Source: Chloroflexota bacterium (GTDB lineage Bacteria; Chloroflexota; Anaerolineae; Promineifilales; Promineifilaceae). Taken from it: a stretch of DNA of 64,000 nucleotides. Position numbers and translations under genes: made by a program. This document shows positions 9,674 to 19,323 of the stretch, one piece after another (within the stretch, counting starts at the first letter, position 1; each line of letters begins with the position of its first letter). The stretch covers positions 1 through 64,000 of the forward strand of contig JAGOMA010000023.1 in assembly GCA_017993775.1 (NCBI GenBank). The letters are read 5' to 3'. Under the pieces are notes generated by a model, which was given only the letters and a program-made list of their open reading frames with translations, searched no databases and was not told the origin of the DNA.

Positions 9674-9745
9674 AATAGGACACGGATTTACGCGGATGAA
9701 CACGGCTAAGAATCCGTAAAAATCCGCGTTCATCCGTGTCCTATT
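9674..9745. repeat. Long imperfect hairpin (GGACACGGAT family)
   Basis: AATAGGACACGGAT (9674-9687) is the reverse complement of ATCCGTGTCCTATT (9732-9745), and the pairing continues inward with GGATTTACGCGG against CCGCG. A related element lies at 47599-47697, so this is a dispersed intergenic hairpin without coding capacity. Confidence 0.8.
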
Positions 9746-9760
9746 TTCGAAGGAACTGCG

Positions 9761-10222
9761 TTGCACTCACCAAACCCCGATTATCAAACCGTTGTCGCAA
9801 AGATTTTTCAGCAGGCGGCTTTTGTCCGCGAGCTGGGGCTGGAACTGGTAGGTTGCGGACCGGGCTGGTGCGAAAGCCGGCTGGTGGTGCAGCCGCGCCA
9901 CATGCAGCAGGATGATGTCGTCCATGCCGGAGTGCAAACCACCATCGCCGACCACACGGCCGGGGCAGCAGCCGGCACGATCATTCCGCCAGACGCTTAC
10001 GTGTTGTCGGTGGAATTCAAGATGAATTTATTACGGCCCGGCGTTGGGGAAATCTTGTTTTGCCGGGCAGACGTGTTGAAGCCGGGTCGCCAATTTAGCG
10101 TGGTTGAGTCTGAGGTGTTTGCCATCGCCGGCAATTCGCGCAAACTCATCAGCAAATTCATCGGCACAATGGTGACAATGCCCCGCACATCATCTTCCAA
10201 AAACGATCTGATGACGGGGTAG
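9761..10222 (+). CDS. PaaI-type hotdog thioesterase
   Basis: This 153-residue single-domain hotdog protein resembles the PaaI/YbgC acyl-CoA thioesterases. The segment DVVHAGVQTTIADHTAGAAA (about residues 49-68) carries the usual HxG and Asp positions of the 4HBT/PaaI active site. It probably hydrolyses a small acyl- or aryl-CoA in the cytoplasm. The start is a TTG with AAGGA at 9750-9754; the next in-frame ATG would remove the first conserved helix. It stands alone between two hairpin-rich gaps. Confidence 0.8.
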   Translation: MHSPNPDYQTVVAKIFQQAAFVRELGLELVGCGPGWCESRLVVQPRHMQQDDVVHAGVQTTIADHTAGAAAGTIIPPDAYVLSVEFKMNLLRPGVGEILFCRADVLKPGRQFSVVESEVFAIAGNSRKLISKFIGTMVTMPRTSSSKNDLMTG

Positions 10223-10364
10223 AAACGGCCGTTCCCCACCCCCTGCCTCTTGTTCCTGCGTCCGCCAGTCGCAAGCAGCCGTCAGTTTGTCCCCCACCTC
10301 GAAAAGCGGATAATGAGGGGTTAAGAAATACTTAGCAGCAACGGAGATCCTACAGGAGACTGGC

Positions 10365-12827
10365 ATGCAAAGACAACGGTTCCTTTTACTGGGCGTATTA
10401 TTAACCACCCTGGTTACATTGGCTCTGGAAATTGTGCTGACGCGCATTTTCTCTGTAACCATGTGGTACCATTTCGCCTTTTTGACTATTTCTATCGCCT
10501 TGATGGGCAGCGCGGCGGCGGGGGTCATGGTGTATCTACGACCGCAGATGCTGGCCGAAACGGCCGCGCGCCGCTGGATGGGCTACACAACCATCGCCCT
10601 AACCCTGGCAATCCCAATTTGCCTGCTGCTATATCTGCAAATCCCTTCTGTGACCATCATGATGAACCGCACCGAGTCGTTAACGGCCGTGCAAATCCTC
10701 TACCTGGCGCTCATTTACGTACTGCTCTCCATCCCGTTCTTCCTCTCCGGGGTGGTCATTTCGCTGGCGCTGGCCAGTTGGGTCAAAATCGCCGGGCGCA
10801 TCTACTGGGCCGATCTGACCGGCGCGGCCATTGGCTGCCTGGTGAGCGTGGCCTTGTTGCAGTTTCTGGGCGGCGTGAACGCCGTCCTGGCGTTGGGGGT
10901 GATGATGGGGGCGGCGGCGCTGGTATTTAATGGGGAACGGCCGTTCCGCCAACCGCGCTTTTTAGCCGCCATCGCTGCCTTACTCATCACCACAACCCTG
11001 CTGGCTACCAATCTGGCCGCGCCCTGGGTGCAAATCCGCGTCAGCAAAGGCGAAGCCGCCGAACCCAACATCATCTACGAACGCTGGAATGCCCACTCGC
11101 GGGTAACGGTCTACGAACCGGCCGCCTACCCCTTCTTTTGGGCCATCTCCGGGCAAAAATGGGAAGAAACCATCCAAAATGGCGGCCAATTCCACCATTC
11201 GCTGCTGCTCATCGACGCGGTTGCCGGGACGCCCATCCAGCAGTTCGACGGCGACTTTTATCAGGTGAGCTTTTTACGCAACGATTTAACCGCGCTGGCC
11301 TATCACCTGATCGCCCAGCCAACGACGCTGGTAATTGGACCGGGCGGCGGGCGCGATGTGCTGACGGCTTTGGTAAGCGGCGCGCCGATGGTAACGGCCG
11401 TTGAAGTCAATCCAGCCATCGTTGCCGCCGTCAAAGGCCAGTTCGCCGACTTCGCCGGTCACCTCTACGACCGGCCAGATGTCAACGTGCAGGTCGCCGA
11501 CGCGCGCGGCTTCGTCGAACGCAGTTCAGATCAGTACGATGTCATTCAGGCATCCTTGATCGACACCTGGGCGGCGGGCGGCTCCGGCGCTTTTGCCCTG
11601 TCCGAAAACAGCCTATACACCCGCGAAGCCTTCCAAACCTACTACGAACACCTTTCCGACCGGGGCATCACCACTGTGTCGCGCTGGTATTTGCCGGATC
11701 GGCCGGCGGAAACATTGCGCCTCGTGTCGACGGCGATGGCCGGCTGGCAAGCCGCCGGTGTCAGCGACCCCCGGCAGCACATCGCCGTCATCGCCCATCT
11801 AACCGCCATGGCCCAGACCGAAGGGCTGTCTACCACGCTGCTTAAGCGCACGCCGTTCACGCCGGAAGAAGTAGCCGACCTGCAAGAAGTCGCCGAATCA
11901 ATGGGTTACACAGTGCTGTACGCCCCCGGGCTGGCTCCGTTTGAGGAAGTCGGCCAATTTATCGCCCAGCCAGACCATGCCGCCTTCATCGCCAACTATC
12001 CGCTGGACATTTCCCCGGCCACCGATGACCGGCCATTTTTCTTCAATCTGGTGCTGTTTGGCGATTTACTGGACGCGTCGCTCAGCGGCAGCGGCGTCTA
12101 CCGTACGAGCATGGAATCCATTTTTATTTTGATGGCCGTGCTGGCGGTGAGCCTTGTGCTGGCGCTGGTGTTCATTTTGCTGCCTTTGGGCTTAAGTACG
12201 CGACGGAAACTGCTCAAACGGCCGTCATCCTGGCTGCTCGCTTACGTCGGCACACTCGGTCTGGCCTTCATGCTGGTGGAAATCCCCACCATCCAGCGGC
12301 TCACCGTTTACCTGGGCCGCCCGGTTTACTCCCTGACAGTCGTCTTGTTTTCCCTGCTTCTGTTTAGCGGACTGGGCAGCTTGTGGAGCAGCACCTGGGC
12401 CGCCAACGAGCACCGGATTCCAGGCCAGATGGGCCGCGTTTTGCCCGCGCTGCTGGTGGCGCTCATTTTCCACGCTATCGTCAGCAGTTGGATTTTGCAG
12501 GCGACCATCGGTTGGAGCCTGCCGCTGCGCATTGGCCTGGCCGTGACGCTGTTGGCGGTTCTCGGCTTTTTCATGGGCATCCCGTTCCCGGTGGGCATAC
12601 GCTGGGCCGGGCGGCAAGAATCCGGCGGCGTGCCCTGGCTGTGGGCCATCAACGGCGTCATGTCGGTGATGGGATCGGCGCTGGCGATGGCGTTGGCCAT
12701 TCATGTGGGTTTTCAGATGACGCTGGTGGTGGCTACGGCCGTTTACGGCCTGGCCGGTTTCTTCCTCTTGCGCGAATTTAGCCAGGCGGCGTCTGGCGGG
12801 TTCAGTGTCGAAGTGGCCGCATCTTAA
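10365..12827 (+). CDS. Membrane protein with spermidine-synthase-like domain
   Basis: This 820-residue protein has three parts. About six membrane helices occupy residues 1-225. A soluble Rossmann domain lies at about 310-450 with the motif GPGGGRDVLTAL and the acidic residue EVNP that normally holds the nucleoside. A second block of about six to seven helices covers 565-805. This layout matches the large membrane-bound spermidine/spermine-synthase-like proteins of many bacteria, whose substrates are mostly unknown. A hairpin terminator follows directly, so the gene is probably transcribed alone. Confidence 0.8.
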   Translation: MQRQRFLLLGVLLTTLVTLALEIVLTRIFSVTMWYHFAFLTISIALMGSAAAGVMVYLRPQMLAETAARRWMGYTTIALTLAIPICLLLYLQIPSVTIMMNRTESLTAVQILYLALIYVLLSIPFFLSGVVISLALASWVKIAGRIYWADLTGAAIGCLVSVALLQFLGGVNAVLALGVMMGAAALVFNGERPFRQPRFLAAIAALLITTTLLATNLAAPWVQIRVSKGEAAEPNIIYERWNAHSRVTVYEPAAYPFFWAISGQKWEETIQNGGQFHHSLLLIDAVAGTPIQQFDGDFYQVSFLRNDLTALAYHLIAQPTTLVIGPGGGRDVLTALVSGAPMVTAVEVNPAIVAAVKGQFADFAGHLYDRPDVNVQVADARGFVERSSDQYDVIQASLIDTWAAGGSGAFALSENSLYTREAFQTYYEHLSDRGITTVSRWYLPDRPAETLRLVSTAMAGWQAAGVSDPRQHIAVIAHLTAMAQTEGLSTTLLKRTPFTPEEVADLQEVAESMGYTVLYAPGLAPFEEVGQFIAQPDHAAFIANYPLDISPATDDRPFFFNLVLFGDLLDASLSGSGVYRTSMESIFILMAVLAVSLVLALVFILLPLGLSTRRKLLKRPSSWLLAYVGTLGLAFMLVEIPTIQRLTVYLGRPVYSLTVVLFSLLLFSGLGSLWSSTWAANEHRIPGQMGRVLPALLVALIFHAIVSSWILQATIGWSLPLRIGLAVTLLAVLGFFMGIPFPVGIRWAGRQESGGVPWLWAINGVMSVMGSALAMALAIHVGFQMTLVVATAVYGLAGFFLLREFSQAASGGFSVEVAAS

Positions 12828-12828
12828 C

Positions 12829-12869
12829 ATGAGGGGAGGGGAAACGGCCGTTTCTCCACCCCTCATTTT
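12829..12869 (+). terminator. Terminator hairpin with ACGGCCGT at its apex
   Basis: ATGAGGGG (12829-12836) pairs with CCCCTCAT (12859-12866), and the sequence between them continues to pair around a central ACGGCCGT (12842-12849). A TTTT run follows. The whole element is one long palindrome just after the stop codon of the membrane protein. Confidence 0.75.
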
Positions 12870-12870
12870 A

Positions 12871-12879
12871 TGCTAGAAT
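12871..12879 (+). promoter_or_regulatory. uvrB: Extended -10 promoter of uvrB
   Basis: TGCTAGAAT at 12871-12879 fits the extended -10 form (TGn-TAnAAT). The predicted transcript start is near 12886, leaving a leader of about 60 nt before the uvrB ATG. It begins immediately after the upstream terminator. Confidence 0.5.
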
Positions 12880-12947
12880 AGCGAACTGACGTTCTACCAC
12901 CACAATCAAAACATCCGTGTGTATCCGCATCTTAATCTGAGGTTTCC

Positions 12948-15023
12948 ATGCCCAAATTCGAACTTGTATCCGATTTCCAACCTACCGGCGACCAGCCCGT
13001 CGCCATCGAAAAACTGATAGAAAGCCTCGAAGCCGGTCACAAATACCAGACATTGCTCGGCGCCACCGGCACCGGCAAAACCTTTACCATCGCCAACATC
13101 ATCCAACAAACCCAACGTCCCGCGCTGGTACTGGCTCACAACAAAACCCTGGCCGCCCAGCTCTACAGCGAATTCCGCGACTTTTTCCCCAAAAACGCCG
13201 TCAGCTACTTCGTCAGCTACTACGATTATTACCAGCCCGAAGCCTACGTCCCCCGCCACGATCTCTACATCGAAAAAGAAACGCAAATCAACGACGAAAT
13301 CGACCGCCTGCGCCTGCTGGCCACCGCCAACCTCCTCAGCCGCGAAGACGTGATCATTGTCGCGTCCGTGTCCTGCATTTACGGCATCGGCAATCCTCAG
13401 GCCTGGGGCAAAGTCACCGTAGAAATCGAGCGCGGCAAGCAGTACCGCCGCGACACCATCCTGCGCCGTCTGGTAGACATCCAGTACGACCGCAACGACC
13501 TGGAACTACGGCGCGGCACCTTCCGCGTGCGCGGCGACACCTTGCAAATCTTCCCCGCCTACGCCGAAACCGCCTACATGATCGAATTCTGGGGCGACGA
13601 AGTCGAACGCTTAACCGAATTCGACTACCTGACGGGCGAAGTCCTGCGCGACCAGACCAGCATCCAAATTTTCCCTGCCCGCCAATTTATCACCGACGAA
13701 GACAAACTCAGTCAGGCCGTCAACGACATCGAAAACGAGCTATCGACGCGCATTGCCTATTTCAAAGAACGCAACATGCTGCTGGAAGCGCAGCGCATCG
13801 AGCAGCGCACCCAATATGACCTGGAAATGCTGCGCGAGGTGGGCTACACCTCCGGCATCGAGAATTACAGCCGCCACCTGGATCAGCGCGAGATAGGCGC
13901 GCCGCCCTGGACCCTGCTCGATTATTTCCCGGCCAACTACCTCGTCGTAGTAGACGAAAGCCACATGACCTTACCGCAAGTGCGCGGCATGTATGCCGGC
14001 GACCGCAGCCGCAAGCAAACCCTGGTGGATTATGGCTTCCGCTTGCCCAGCGCCCTGGACAACCGTCCGCTGAATTTTGAAGAATTTGAACAGCGCGTTA
14101 ATCAGGCCATTTTCACCAGCGCCACCCCCTCCGTTTTTGAACTCGAGAAATCGGGCAGCGTCGTACATCAGGTCATCCGGCCGACCGGCGTTCTGGACCC
14201 TGAAGTGGAAGTGCGGCCGGTCAAAGGCCAGGTAGACGATTTGTTAGGCGAAATCAACCGCCGCACCAGCATTGGGCAGCGAGTATTGGTGACCACCTTA
14301 ACCAAACGCATGGCCGAAGACCTGAGCGATTACCTGCTGGAAATGGGCGTCAAGGTCCACTACCTGCATTCCGAAGTCCACACCATCGAGCGCACGGAAA
14401 TTTTGCGCGACTTGCGCATGGGCGTTTACGACGTGGTGGTGGGCATCAACCTGCTGCGCGAAGGGTTGGATTTGCCGGAAGTGTCGCTGGTCGCCATTTT
14501 AGACGCCGACAAAGAAGGCTTTTTACGTTCCGAAACGGCGCTGACGCAGACCATTGGCCGAGCGGCGCGGCATGTAGACGGCCGTGTCATCATGTACGCC
14601 GACCGCATCACCGATTCGATGCAAAAAGCGCTCAACACCACCAACGAACGACGCGCAGTGCAGCAAGCTTACAACGAGGCGCACGGCATCGAGCCGCGCA
14701 GCATTATGAAGGCGGTGCATGATCTGACCGATGATATTGCCCAGGAACGGGAAATGGCGCTGGCGGATGGCAAAGGCAAATACACCACTGTGCGCGATCT
14801 GCCGAAGGCGGAATTGGCGCATATGGTTATCGACCTGGAGAAGCAGATGAAGCAGGCGGCGCAGAATTTGGAGTTTGAGCGCGCGGCCGTGCTGCGTGAC
14901 CAGATTGTGGAACTACGGCAAATCATGGCGTTGAAGGAGGCGGGCAGCGACAAAGATTTGCCCGCCTGGGAGCGGATGCGCCTGCTGGACGAGGCAGGCA
15001 TCGCTTACGATCCGGGGGATTAA
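12948..15023 (+). CDS. uvrB: Excinuclease ABC subunit B
   Basis: UvrB is the damage-verifying helicase-like subunit of UvrABC nucleotide excision repair. [10 protein letters not shown] (about residues 39-48) is the Walker A motif. The beta-hairpin that clamps DNA shows [16 protein letters not shown] is the DExH box, and IGRAAR is helicase motif VI. The C-terminal UVR domain ([11 protein letters not shown], about residues 640-665) contacts UvrC. The length of 691 residues is typical. A textbook terminator follows. Confidence 0.98.
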   Translation: MPKFELVSDFQPTGDQPVAIEKLIESLEAGHKYQTLLGATGTGKTFTIANIIQQTQRPALVLAHNKTLAAQLYSEFRDFFPKNAVSYFVSYYDYYQPEAYVPRHDLYIEKETQINDEIDRLRLLATANLLSREDVIIVASVSCIYGIGNPQAWGKVTVEIERGKQYRRDTILRRLVDIQYDRNDLELRRGTFRVRGDTLQIFPAYAETAYMIEFWGDEVERLTEFDYLTGEVLRDQTSIQIFPARQFITDEDKLSQAVNDIENELSTRIAYFKERNMLLEAQRIEQRTQYDLEMLREVGYTSGIENYSRHLDQREIGAPPWTLLDYFPANYLVVVDESHMTLPQVRGMYAGDRSRKQTLVDYGFRLPSALDNRPLNFEEFEQRVNQAIFTSATPSVFELEKSGSVVHQVIRPTGVLDPEVEVRPVKGQVDDLLGEINRRTSIGQRVLVTTLTKRMAEDLSDYLLEMGVKVHYLHSEVHTIERTEILRDLRMGVYDVVVGINLLREGLDLPEVSLVAILDADKEGFLRSETALTQTIGRAARHVDGRVIMYADRITDSMQKALNTTNERRAVQQAYNEAHGIEPRSIMKAVHDLTDDIAQEREMALADGKGKYTTVRDLPKAELAHMVIDLEKQMKQAAQNLEFERAAVLRDQIVELRQIMALKEAGSDKDLPAWERMRLLDEAGIAYDPGD

Positions 15024-15030
15024 CCAACTA

Positions 15031-15066
15031 AAAGGAGGTCATGGAATCGCATGACCTCCTTTTTTA
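15031..15066 (+). terminator. Rho-independent terminator of uvrB
   Basis: AAAGGAGGTCATG (15031-15043) pairs perfectly with CATGACCTCCTTT (15050-15062) across a 6-nt loop, followed by T residues. It starts 8 nt after the uvrB stop codon. Confidence 0.95.
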
Positions 15067-15114
15067 TTCGCAGTCGTCGGCGAAAAATTCCGTGGCGAAA
15101 AATTTCCGTTTTCT

Positions 15115-15147
15115 AGATTGGAACCATCTTGGAGATGGGTCCAATCT
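15115..15147. repeat. Paired-palindrome element (AGATTGG / CCAATCT)
   Basis: AGATTGGAACCATCT, then TGG, then AGATGGGTCCAATCT: a diverged copy of the element at 6199-6231, also found at 25788-25821. It lies between the convergent ends of uvrB and the next lipoprotein gene. Confidence 0.75.
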
Positions 15148-15171
15148 ATGCCGCATCATTTTAAACAGTGC

Positions 15172-15963
15172 TCAATTTGTCTGCCTCAGTTCGTCATGAA
15201 GTCCATTTAGAACGCTCATTATTTCACTGATGGAAGGAACATACGTTGAACTTTGCCAACTGGATGTTTCTTTAATCTCTTGTCCAGCAGCTAAAGATTG
15301 TCGGCAGCCATCAGCCCACGGCTGGTTTAAAGCGGCAAATTTATCGATTTCCAGGCTAAAGCTGTTGTAAATGGCCTGCAACCACTCATCATTGGTTGAA
15401 AAGCCAGATGGAAGGCTGTTTATTGTTCCTTCGTAAGCACTTAAAAGGACCGTACAGTTGACATTGTTATCAGTTGAAAACCTCTTTACGTGAGGAGAGA
15501 TTTCAAAGACATATGAGTCGATATGCTCCAAAGCTAAGGCAAGGCTAGCTGCTAAGATCTCCCGCTCGGTGGCTGGATTGCTAACGGCCGTTGGTAAAGG
15601 CGGGTTAGCCGATATGGTAGTGGGAACGGCCGTTGCCGTGGCCGTTGGCGTTTCGGTGGGCGGCACGGCCGTTTCCGTTTCCGTTGCCGTTGCCGTTGCT
15701 GGCGGCGTGTACGTCGGCGGCGGCGTCAGCGAGGGATAGGGCGTGAACGTCGGGTACGGGGTAAAAGTCGCCTGGGGAGTGTAGGTCGGATACGGCGTGA
15801 ACGTACTCTGGGCGGTCGGCATAAGCCAGCCCGCCTGTGTCGCCGCTACCGCCGCAGACACCTGGCTTTCCACCGTCAGCAGCACATCTTGCTCATTCGG
15901 GCCACAGCCAACCAGGAACAAGACCCATACCACTATTAAAATGCTCCAATATGTGAGTCTCAT
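15172..15963 (-). CDS. Thr/Pro-repeat lipoprotein of unknown function
   Basis: This 263-residue exported lipoprotein has a signal peptide ending in LFLVGC (lipobox). A stalk of about 75 residues of T-F-T-P-Y-P-T type repeats follows, then a Thr/Ala/Pro stretch and a C-terminal domain of about 140 residues that I do not recognise. The domain has two or three cysteines. I chose the ATG at 15963 because GGAGGAA stands just upstream of it; a longer reading starts 13 codons earlier without a ribosome site. Such stalks lift a domain away from the membrane. The function is unknown. Confidence 0.75.
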   Translation of the reverse strand: MRLTYWSILIVVWVLFLVGCGPNEQDVLLTVESQVSAAVAATQAGWLMPTAQSTFTPYPTYTPQATFTPYPTFTPYPSLTPPPTYTPPATATATETETAVPPTETPTATATAVPTTISANPPLPTAVSNPATEREILAASLALALEHIDSYVFEISPHVKRFSTDNNVNCTVLLSAYEGTINSLPSGFSTNDEWLQAIYNSFSLEIDKFAALNQPWADGCRQSLAAGQEIKETSSWQSSTYVPSISEIMSVLNGLHDELRQTN

Positions 15964-16069
15964 GCAAATTCCTCCAAAAACTAGTTCAGCTCGTATCTTC
16001 AATCGCGATTAACAGCAATTTTCCCAAAAATTTGGCCGAGCGCAAAATGAGACGCTGCCGATCAGGCAG

Positions 16070-16097
16070 TTGCCACGCCGGTTGCCCATGTTATACT
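16070..16097 (+). promoter_or_regulatory. Promoter of the dynamin-like gene
   Basis: TTGCCA (16070-16075), a 16-nt spacer and TATACT (16092-16097) form a good sigma-70 type promoter. The transcript would start near 16104, only about 3 nt before the ATG at 16107, so the mRNA is probably leaderless. Confidence 0.6.
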
Positions 16098-16106
16098 CTC
16101 CCCACA

Positions 16107-17858
16107 ATGGATACAATTTTGAATCAGGAGCAGGAAGACCTGCTCAGACGTACGCGAGATGTGTTGGGGGAGCTGCGCGATGTGCTGGCGGAAACGGCCG
16201 TCAACAAAGAAGACCGCGCCGCCCTCATCGAATCAGTCCGCCAGCTAGACGATCTGTTTTTGCTGGTGATTGCCGGCGAGTTTAACGCCGGCAAATCCGC
16301 CTTCATCAACGCCCTCCTGGGCCAGAATTTGCTGCCGGAAGGCGTCACCCCGACCACCAGCCAGATTTATTTGCTGAAATATGGCGAACAGGTGGGGAAA
16401 CGGCCGTTAACCTCTGGCCTCTGGGAACAAACCGCCCCCGTAGACATCCTGCGCGAAATCGTCATCGTCGATACCCCCGGCACCAACGCCATCCAACGCG
16501 AACACGAAGCGCTGACGGCCGAATTCATCCCCCGCAGCGATCTCGTCCTCTTCATCACCTCCGCCGACCGCCCCTTCACCGAAAGCGAGCGCACCTTTCT
16601 GACCCAAATCCGCGCCTGGGGCAAAAAAGTCATTCTGGTGGTCAACAAGATCGACATCCTCACCGATCCGGCGGAAAAACAGCAAGTGATCACCTTTGTC
16701 ACCGACGCCGCCAACAAACTGGTGGGCGACGTGCAGGCGGTGTTTGCCACCTCGGCCAAACAAGCGCAAAAAGCAAAGGCCGGGCAGCCCCAATTCTGGG
16801 CGCCCAGCGGCTTTGAAGAATTAGAAACCTACATCCGCGAGACATTGGACGATGACGGCCGTTTCCGCCTCAAACTCCTCAACCCGCTGGGCGTCGGCCA
16901 AAAACTGGTCAAAAAACAGCTCAACGACGCCGAAGCCGACCTCGCCTCGCTGCAAGAAGACCGCGACCTCCTGGCCGACATCGATGGGCAAATGGTCTAT
17001 TACAACGAAGATATGCAGCGTAATTTCAAATCACGCCTGGGCGAAATCGATAACATTTTGCTGGGCATGGAAAAACGGGGCAACGACTTTTTTGACGAGA
17101 TGATGCGCTTTGGCCGCATTCCCGACCTGATCCGCAGCAAACGCGTCGAAGAAGCGTTTGAAGAAACCGTAGTCGCCGACGTGCCGCAGCAGATCGACAG
17201 CCGCGTTACCGAGTTGATCGATTGGTTGGTGGAGCAAGATTTACGCCAGTGGACGGCCGTTGCCGACCACCTCGCCAAACGCAAAGACGGCCAAAACGAC
17301 CGCATCGTCGGGCAAGCCGGGCCGCGCGAAGGCACGCTGGCCTACAACCGCCAGCACCTCATCGACTCCATCGGCAAGGCCACCCGGCTGGCTGTGGAAA
17401 CCTACGACGAAGAACGAGAAGCCGCCGACATGGCCGAAGGAGCGCGCACGGCCGTGGTCAACACCGGCCTGGCTGGCGTAGGCGTGGGCATTGGCGTGGC
17501 CATCGCCATCGCCGCCCACGTCGTTTGGATTGACGTAACAGGTATTTCTGCGGCCGTCATTGCCGCCGCCCTGGGCTTGTTGATCTTACCGGCGCGGCGG
17601 CGCAAGGGAAAACAAGAATTAGAAATCAAACTGAGCGAACTGCGCCAAAAACTCATTACCAGCCTGACAGAACAGTTTGATCGAGAAATGCGGCGCAGCA
17701 CGCAGCGCATCGAAGACACCGTGGCCCCCTTCGCCCGCTTCGTCCGCGCCGAAACCGACAAAATCACCCGCCAACACGACCAACTAGCCGCCATTGAGGC
17801 CCACATGCTCGGCCTGCAAAGCCAGCTAAAACAAGAGAGACTAGAGACTAGAGACTAG
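16107..17858 (+). CDS. Dynamin-like GTPase
   Basis: This 583-residue bacterial dynamin-family protein is likely to act on membranes. The GTPase domain shows the P-loop GEFNAGKSAF (about residues 54-63), a PTTSQ switch, DTPGTN (G3) and NKID (G4). A long coiled-coil middle part follows. Near residues 455-515 two hydrophobic stretches (GVGVGIGVAIAIAAHVVW and AAVIAAALGLLILPA) form a membrane hairpin, and a second coiled coil ends the protein. The ATG at 16107 fits the promoter position; 25 upstream in-frame codons would lie in the promoter. The last codons and the stop run into a heptanucleotide array. Confidence 0.85.
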   Translation: MDTILNQEQEDLLRRTRDVLGELRDVLAETAVNKEDRAALIESVRQLDDLFLLVIAGEFNAGKSAFINALLGQNLLPEGVTPTTSQIYLLKYGEQVGKRPLTSGLWEQTAPVDILREIVIVDTPGTNAIQREHEALTAEFIPRSDLVLFITSADRPFTESERTFLTQIRAWGKKVILVVNKIDILTDPAEKQQVITFVTDAANKLVGDVQAVFATSAKQAQKAKAGQPQFWAPSGFEELETYIRETLDDDGRFRLKLLNPLGVGQKLVKKQLNDAEADLASLQEDRDLLADIDGQMVYYNEDMQRNFKSRLGEIDNILLGMEKRGNDFFDEMMRFGRIPDLIRSKRVEEAFEETVVADVPQQIDSRVTELIDWLVEQDLRQWTAVADHLAKRKDGQNDRIVGQAGPREGTLAYNRQHLIDSIGKATRLAVETYDEEREAADMAEGARTAVVNTGLAGVGVGIGVAIAIAAHVVWIDVTGISAAVIAAALGLLILPARRRKGKQELEIKLSELRQKLITSLTEQFDREMRRSTQRIEDTVAPFARFVRAETDKITRQHDQLAAIEAHMLGLQSQLKQERLETRD

Positions 17859-17962
17859 AAGACTAGAGATTTGAGATTTGAGATTTGAGGCTAGAGACAA
17901 ATCCACTCCCCACTCCGCACTCCCCACTCCGCACTCCCCCACTCCCCACTCCCCCACTCCGG
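17834..17962. repeat. Heptanucleotide arrays at the dynamin/permease boundary
   Basis: Two blocks are seen. GAGACTA-type units then GAGATTT-type units fill 17834-17898 and contain the end of the dynamin gene. CCCACTC / CGCACTC units fill 17905-17962 and end 5 nt before the stop of the permease gene. The period is 7 nt in both. Confidence 0.85.
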
Positions 17963-17966
17963 CAAC

Positions 17967-19265
17967 TTACTCGTACTTCAGCGCCGTAATCGGCGATAAC
18001 GTGGCCGCCCGCAGCGCCGGATACAGGCCGGAAAGCAGCCCAATCACCGTGGCAAAAATCAGGGCAAAAAGCGGCAGCCAGGTCGGCGTGGCTACAGCCA
18101 CAGTCGGCGGCGGGCCACCCGTTTGCGCCGCCTGCCCCGCCAGATAGGCAATGGCGAACACGTTCACCACTTGCCCCAACCCCCAACCAACCGCCACGCC
18201 GCCCAATCCGCCGAGAAAGCCAATGCCCGCCGACTCGCCCAAAAAGACGCTCAAAACGTGCCGATTGGTCGCCCCCACGGCTTTCATTAAGCCGATTTCG
18301 CGTGTGCGCTCCAGAATCGCCATCGCCATCGTATTGGCAATGCCGATGGCCGCCACCAGCAGAGCGATAGCCCCAACGCCGCCAAACACCACCTGCAGCA
18401 CCACATAAAAGCCGTTAATGCCCTGCACAAACGACTGCGGCGTCCACGCCTGGAAACCCATCGCCGTAATCTGGTCGGCTATATCCAGCACCTGATCCAG
18501 GTCGGCGGCGCGCACGATGACCGTGTTGTAGCCCACCTTGTTACGGTCCAGGCGCTGGCCGGTAAACCAGACGTTCATCGCCTCCACTTCTTTCAGCGAC
18601 ATGTAGATGGAGTAATCGGCTTCATCGCGGGATTCGGCCAGCACGCCGGCCACGCGGGCGCGCACCGTTTTGCGGATTTCCGTGCCGTCTTCGCTGTATT
18701 TGATGAGCGTGAAAGTGAGTTGTTTGTTGAGTAGTTCGGGCGGCGGCGGCGGTTCCTGGCCGGGCCGGGCGCGCGGATCGTAAAAATTGTTGGGCATCTG
18801 AAAACCAACGATGACCGTGCCGGGCAGCAGTTCGGTCGTGCCCTGGTCGGCGCGCAGGCCCAATTCGCTCAGGTCAGTTGTGCCAACACCGAGGAGTTGG
18901 CCGCCGCCTTCCAGCCGGTCTATGGTCATTTGCGCCCAGCCTTGCAGGTAATCCTGGGGGATAACGGCCGTTACCCCCGCCATCCCACGAAAGGTTTCCA
19001 CGGCCGTATCATTCAGCGGCGCGTCGATGACGGGCTGGCCCGTCGTCGGATCAAACTCCGTAAAATTAGGCGACACATTGATTTTAGTCAGGTCACCGAT
19101 GCCGCCAAGCTGGCTGGCCGCGTTTTGCTGCAAGCCCGACCCCAGCGACACCAACAGCACCACCGCCGCCGTGCCAATGACCACGCCCACGGCCGTTAGC
19201 GCCACCCGCCCCTTGCGCCGCGCCAAATTCTCTACCACCAAGGCAATCAAATCAAAAACCGACAT
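17967..19265 (-). CDS. MacB/FtsX-type ABC transporter permease
   Basis: This 432-residue membrane subunit of an ABC-type exporter or mechanotransmitter has a first helix at about residues 20-42 with the family start NLARRKGRVALTAVGVVIGT. A large extracytoplasmic MacB-PCD-like domain covers about 45-300, and three C-terminal helices follow in an FtsX domain with the stretch TREIGLMKAVGATNRHV. It is the last gene of a minus-strand unit that also encodes a Yip1 protein, the ATPase and a TIG/CARDB surface protein, so the four probably work together. The substrate is unknown. Confidence 0.88.
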   Translation of the reverse strand: MSVFDLIALVVENLARRKGRVALTAVGVVIGTAAVVLLVSLGSGLQQNAASQLGGIGDLTKINVSPNFTEFDPTTGQPVIDAPLNDTAVETFRGMAGVTAVIPQDYLQGWAQMTIDRLEGGGQLLGVGTTDLSELGLRADQGTTELLPGTVIVGFQMPNNFYDPRARPGQEPPPPPELLNKQLTFTLIKYSEDGTEIRKTVRARVAGVLAESRDEADYSIYMSLKEVEAMNVWFTGQRLDRNKVGYNTVIVRAADLDQVLDIADQITAMGFQAWTPQSFVQGINGFYVVLQVVFGGVGAIALLVAAIGIANTMAMAILERTREIGLMKAVGATNRHVLSVFLGESAGIGFLGGLGGVAVGWGLGQVVNVFAIAYLAGQAAQTGGPPPTVAVATPTWLPLFALIFATVIGLLSGLYPALRAATLSPITALKYE

Positions 19266-19283
19266 CGTTGTTCACCCACAAAA

Positions 19284-19314
19284 GACCCGTCAGGTCTTGG
19301 AGACCTGTCCGGTC
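19284..19314. repeat. GACCnG hairpin between surface protein and permease genes
   Basis: GACCCGTCAGGTCT pairs imperfectly with AGACCTGTCCGGTC across a short loop (19284-19314). It lies in the 58-bp gap and may act as an intra-operon attenuator or mRNA stabiliser. Confidence 0.6.
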
Positions 19315-19323
19315 TACTCTTCA

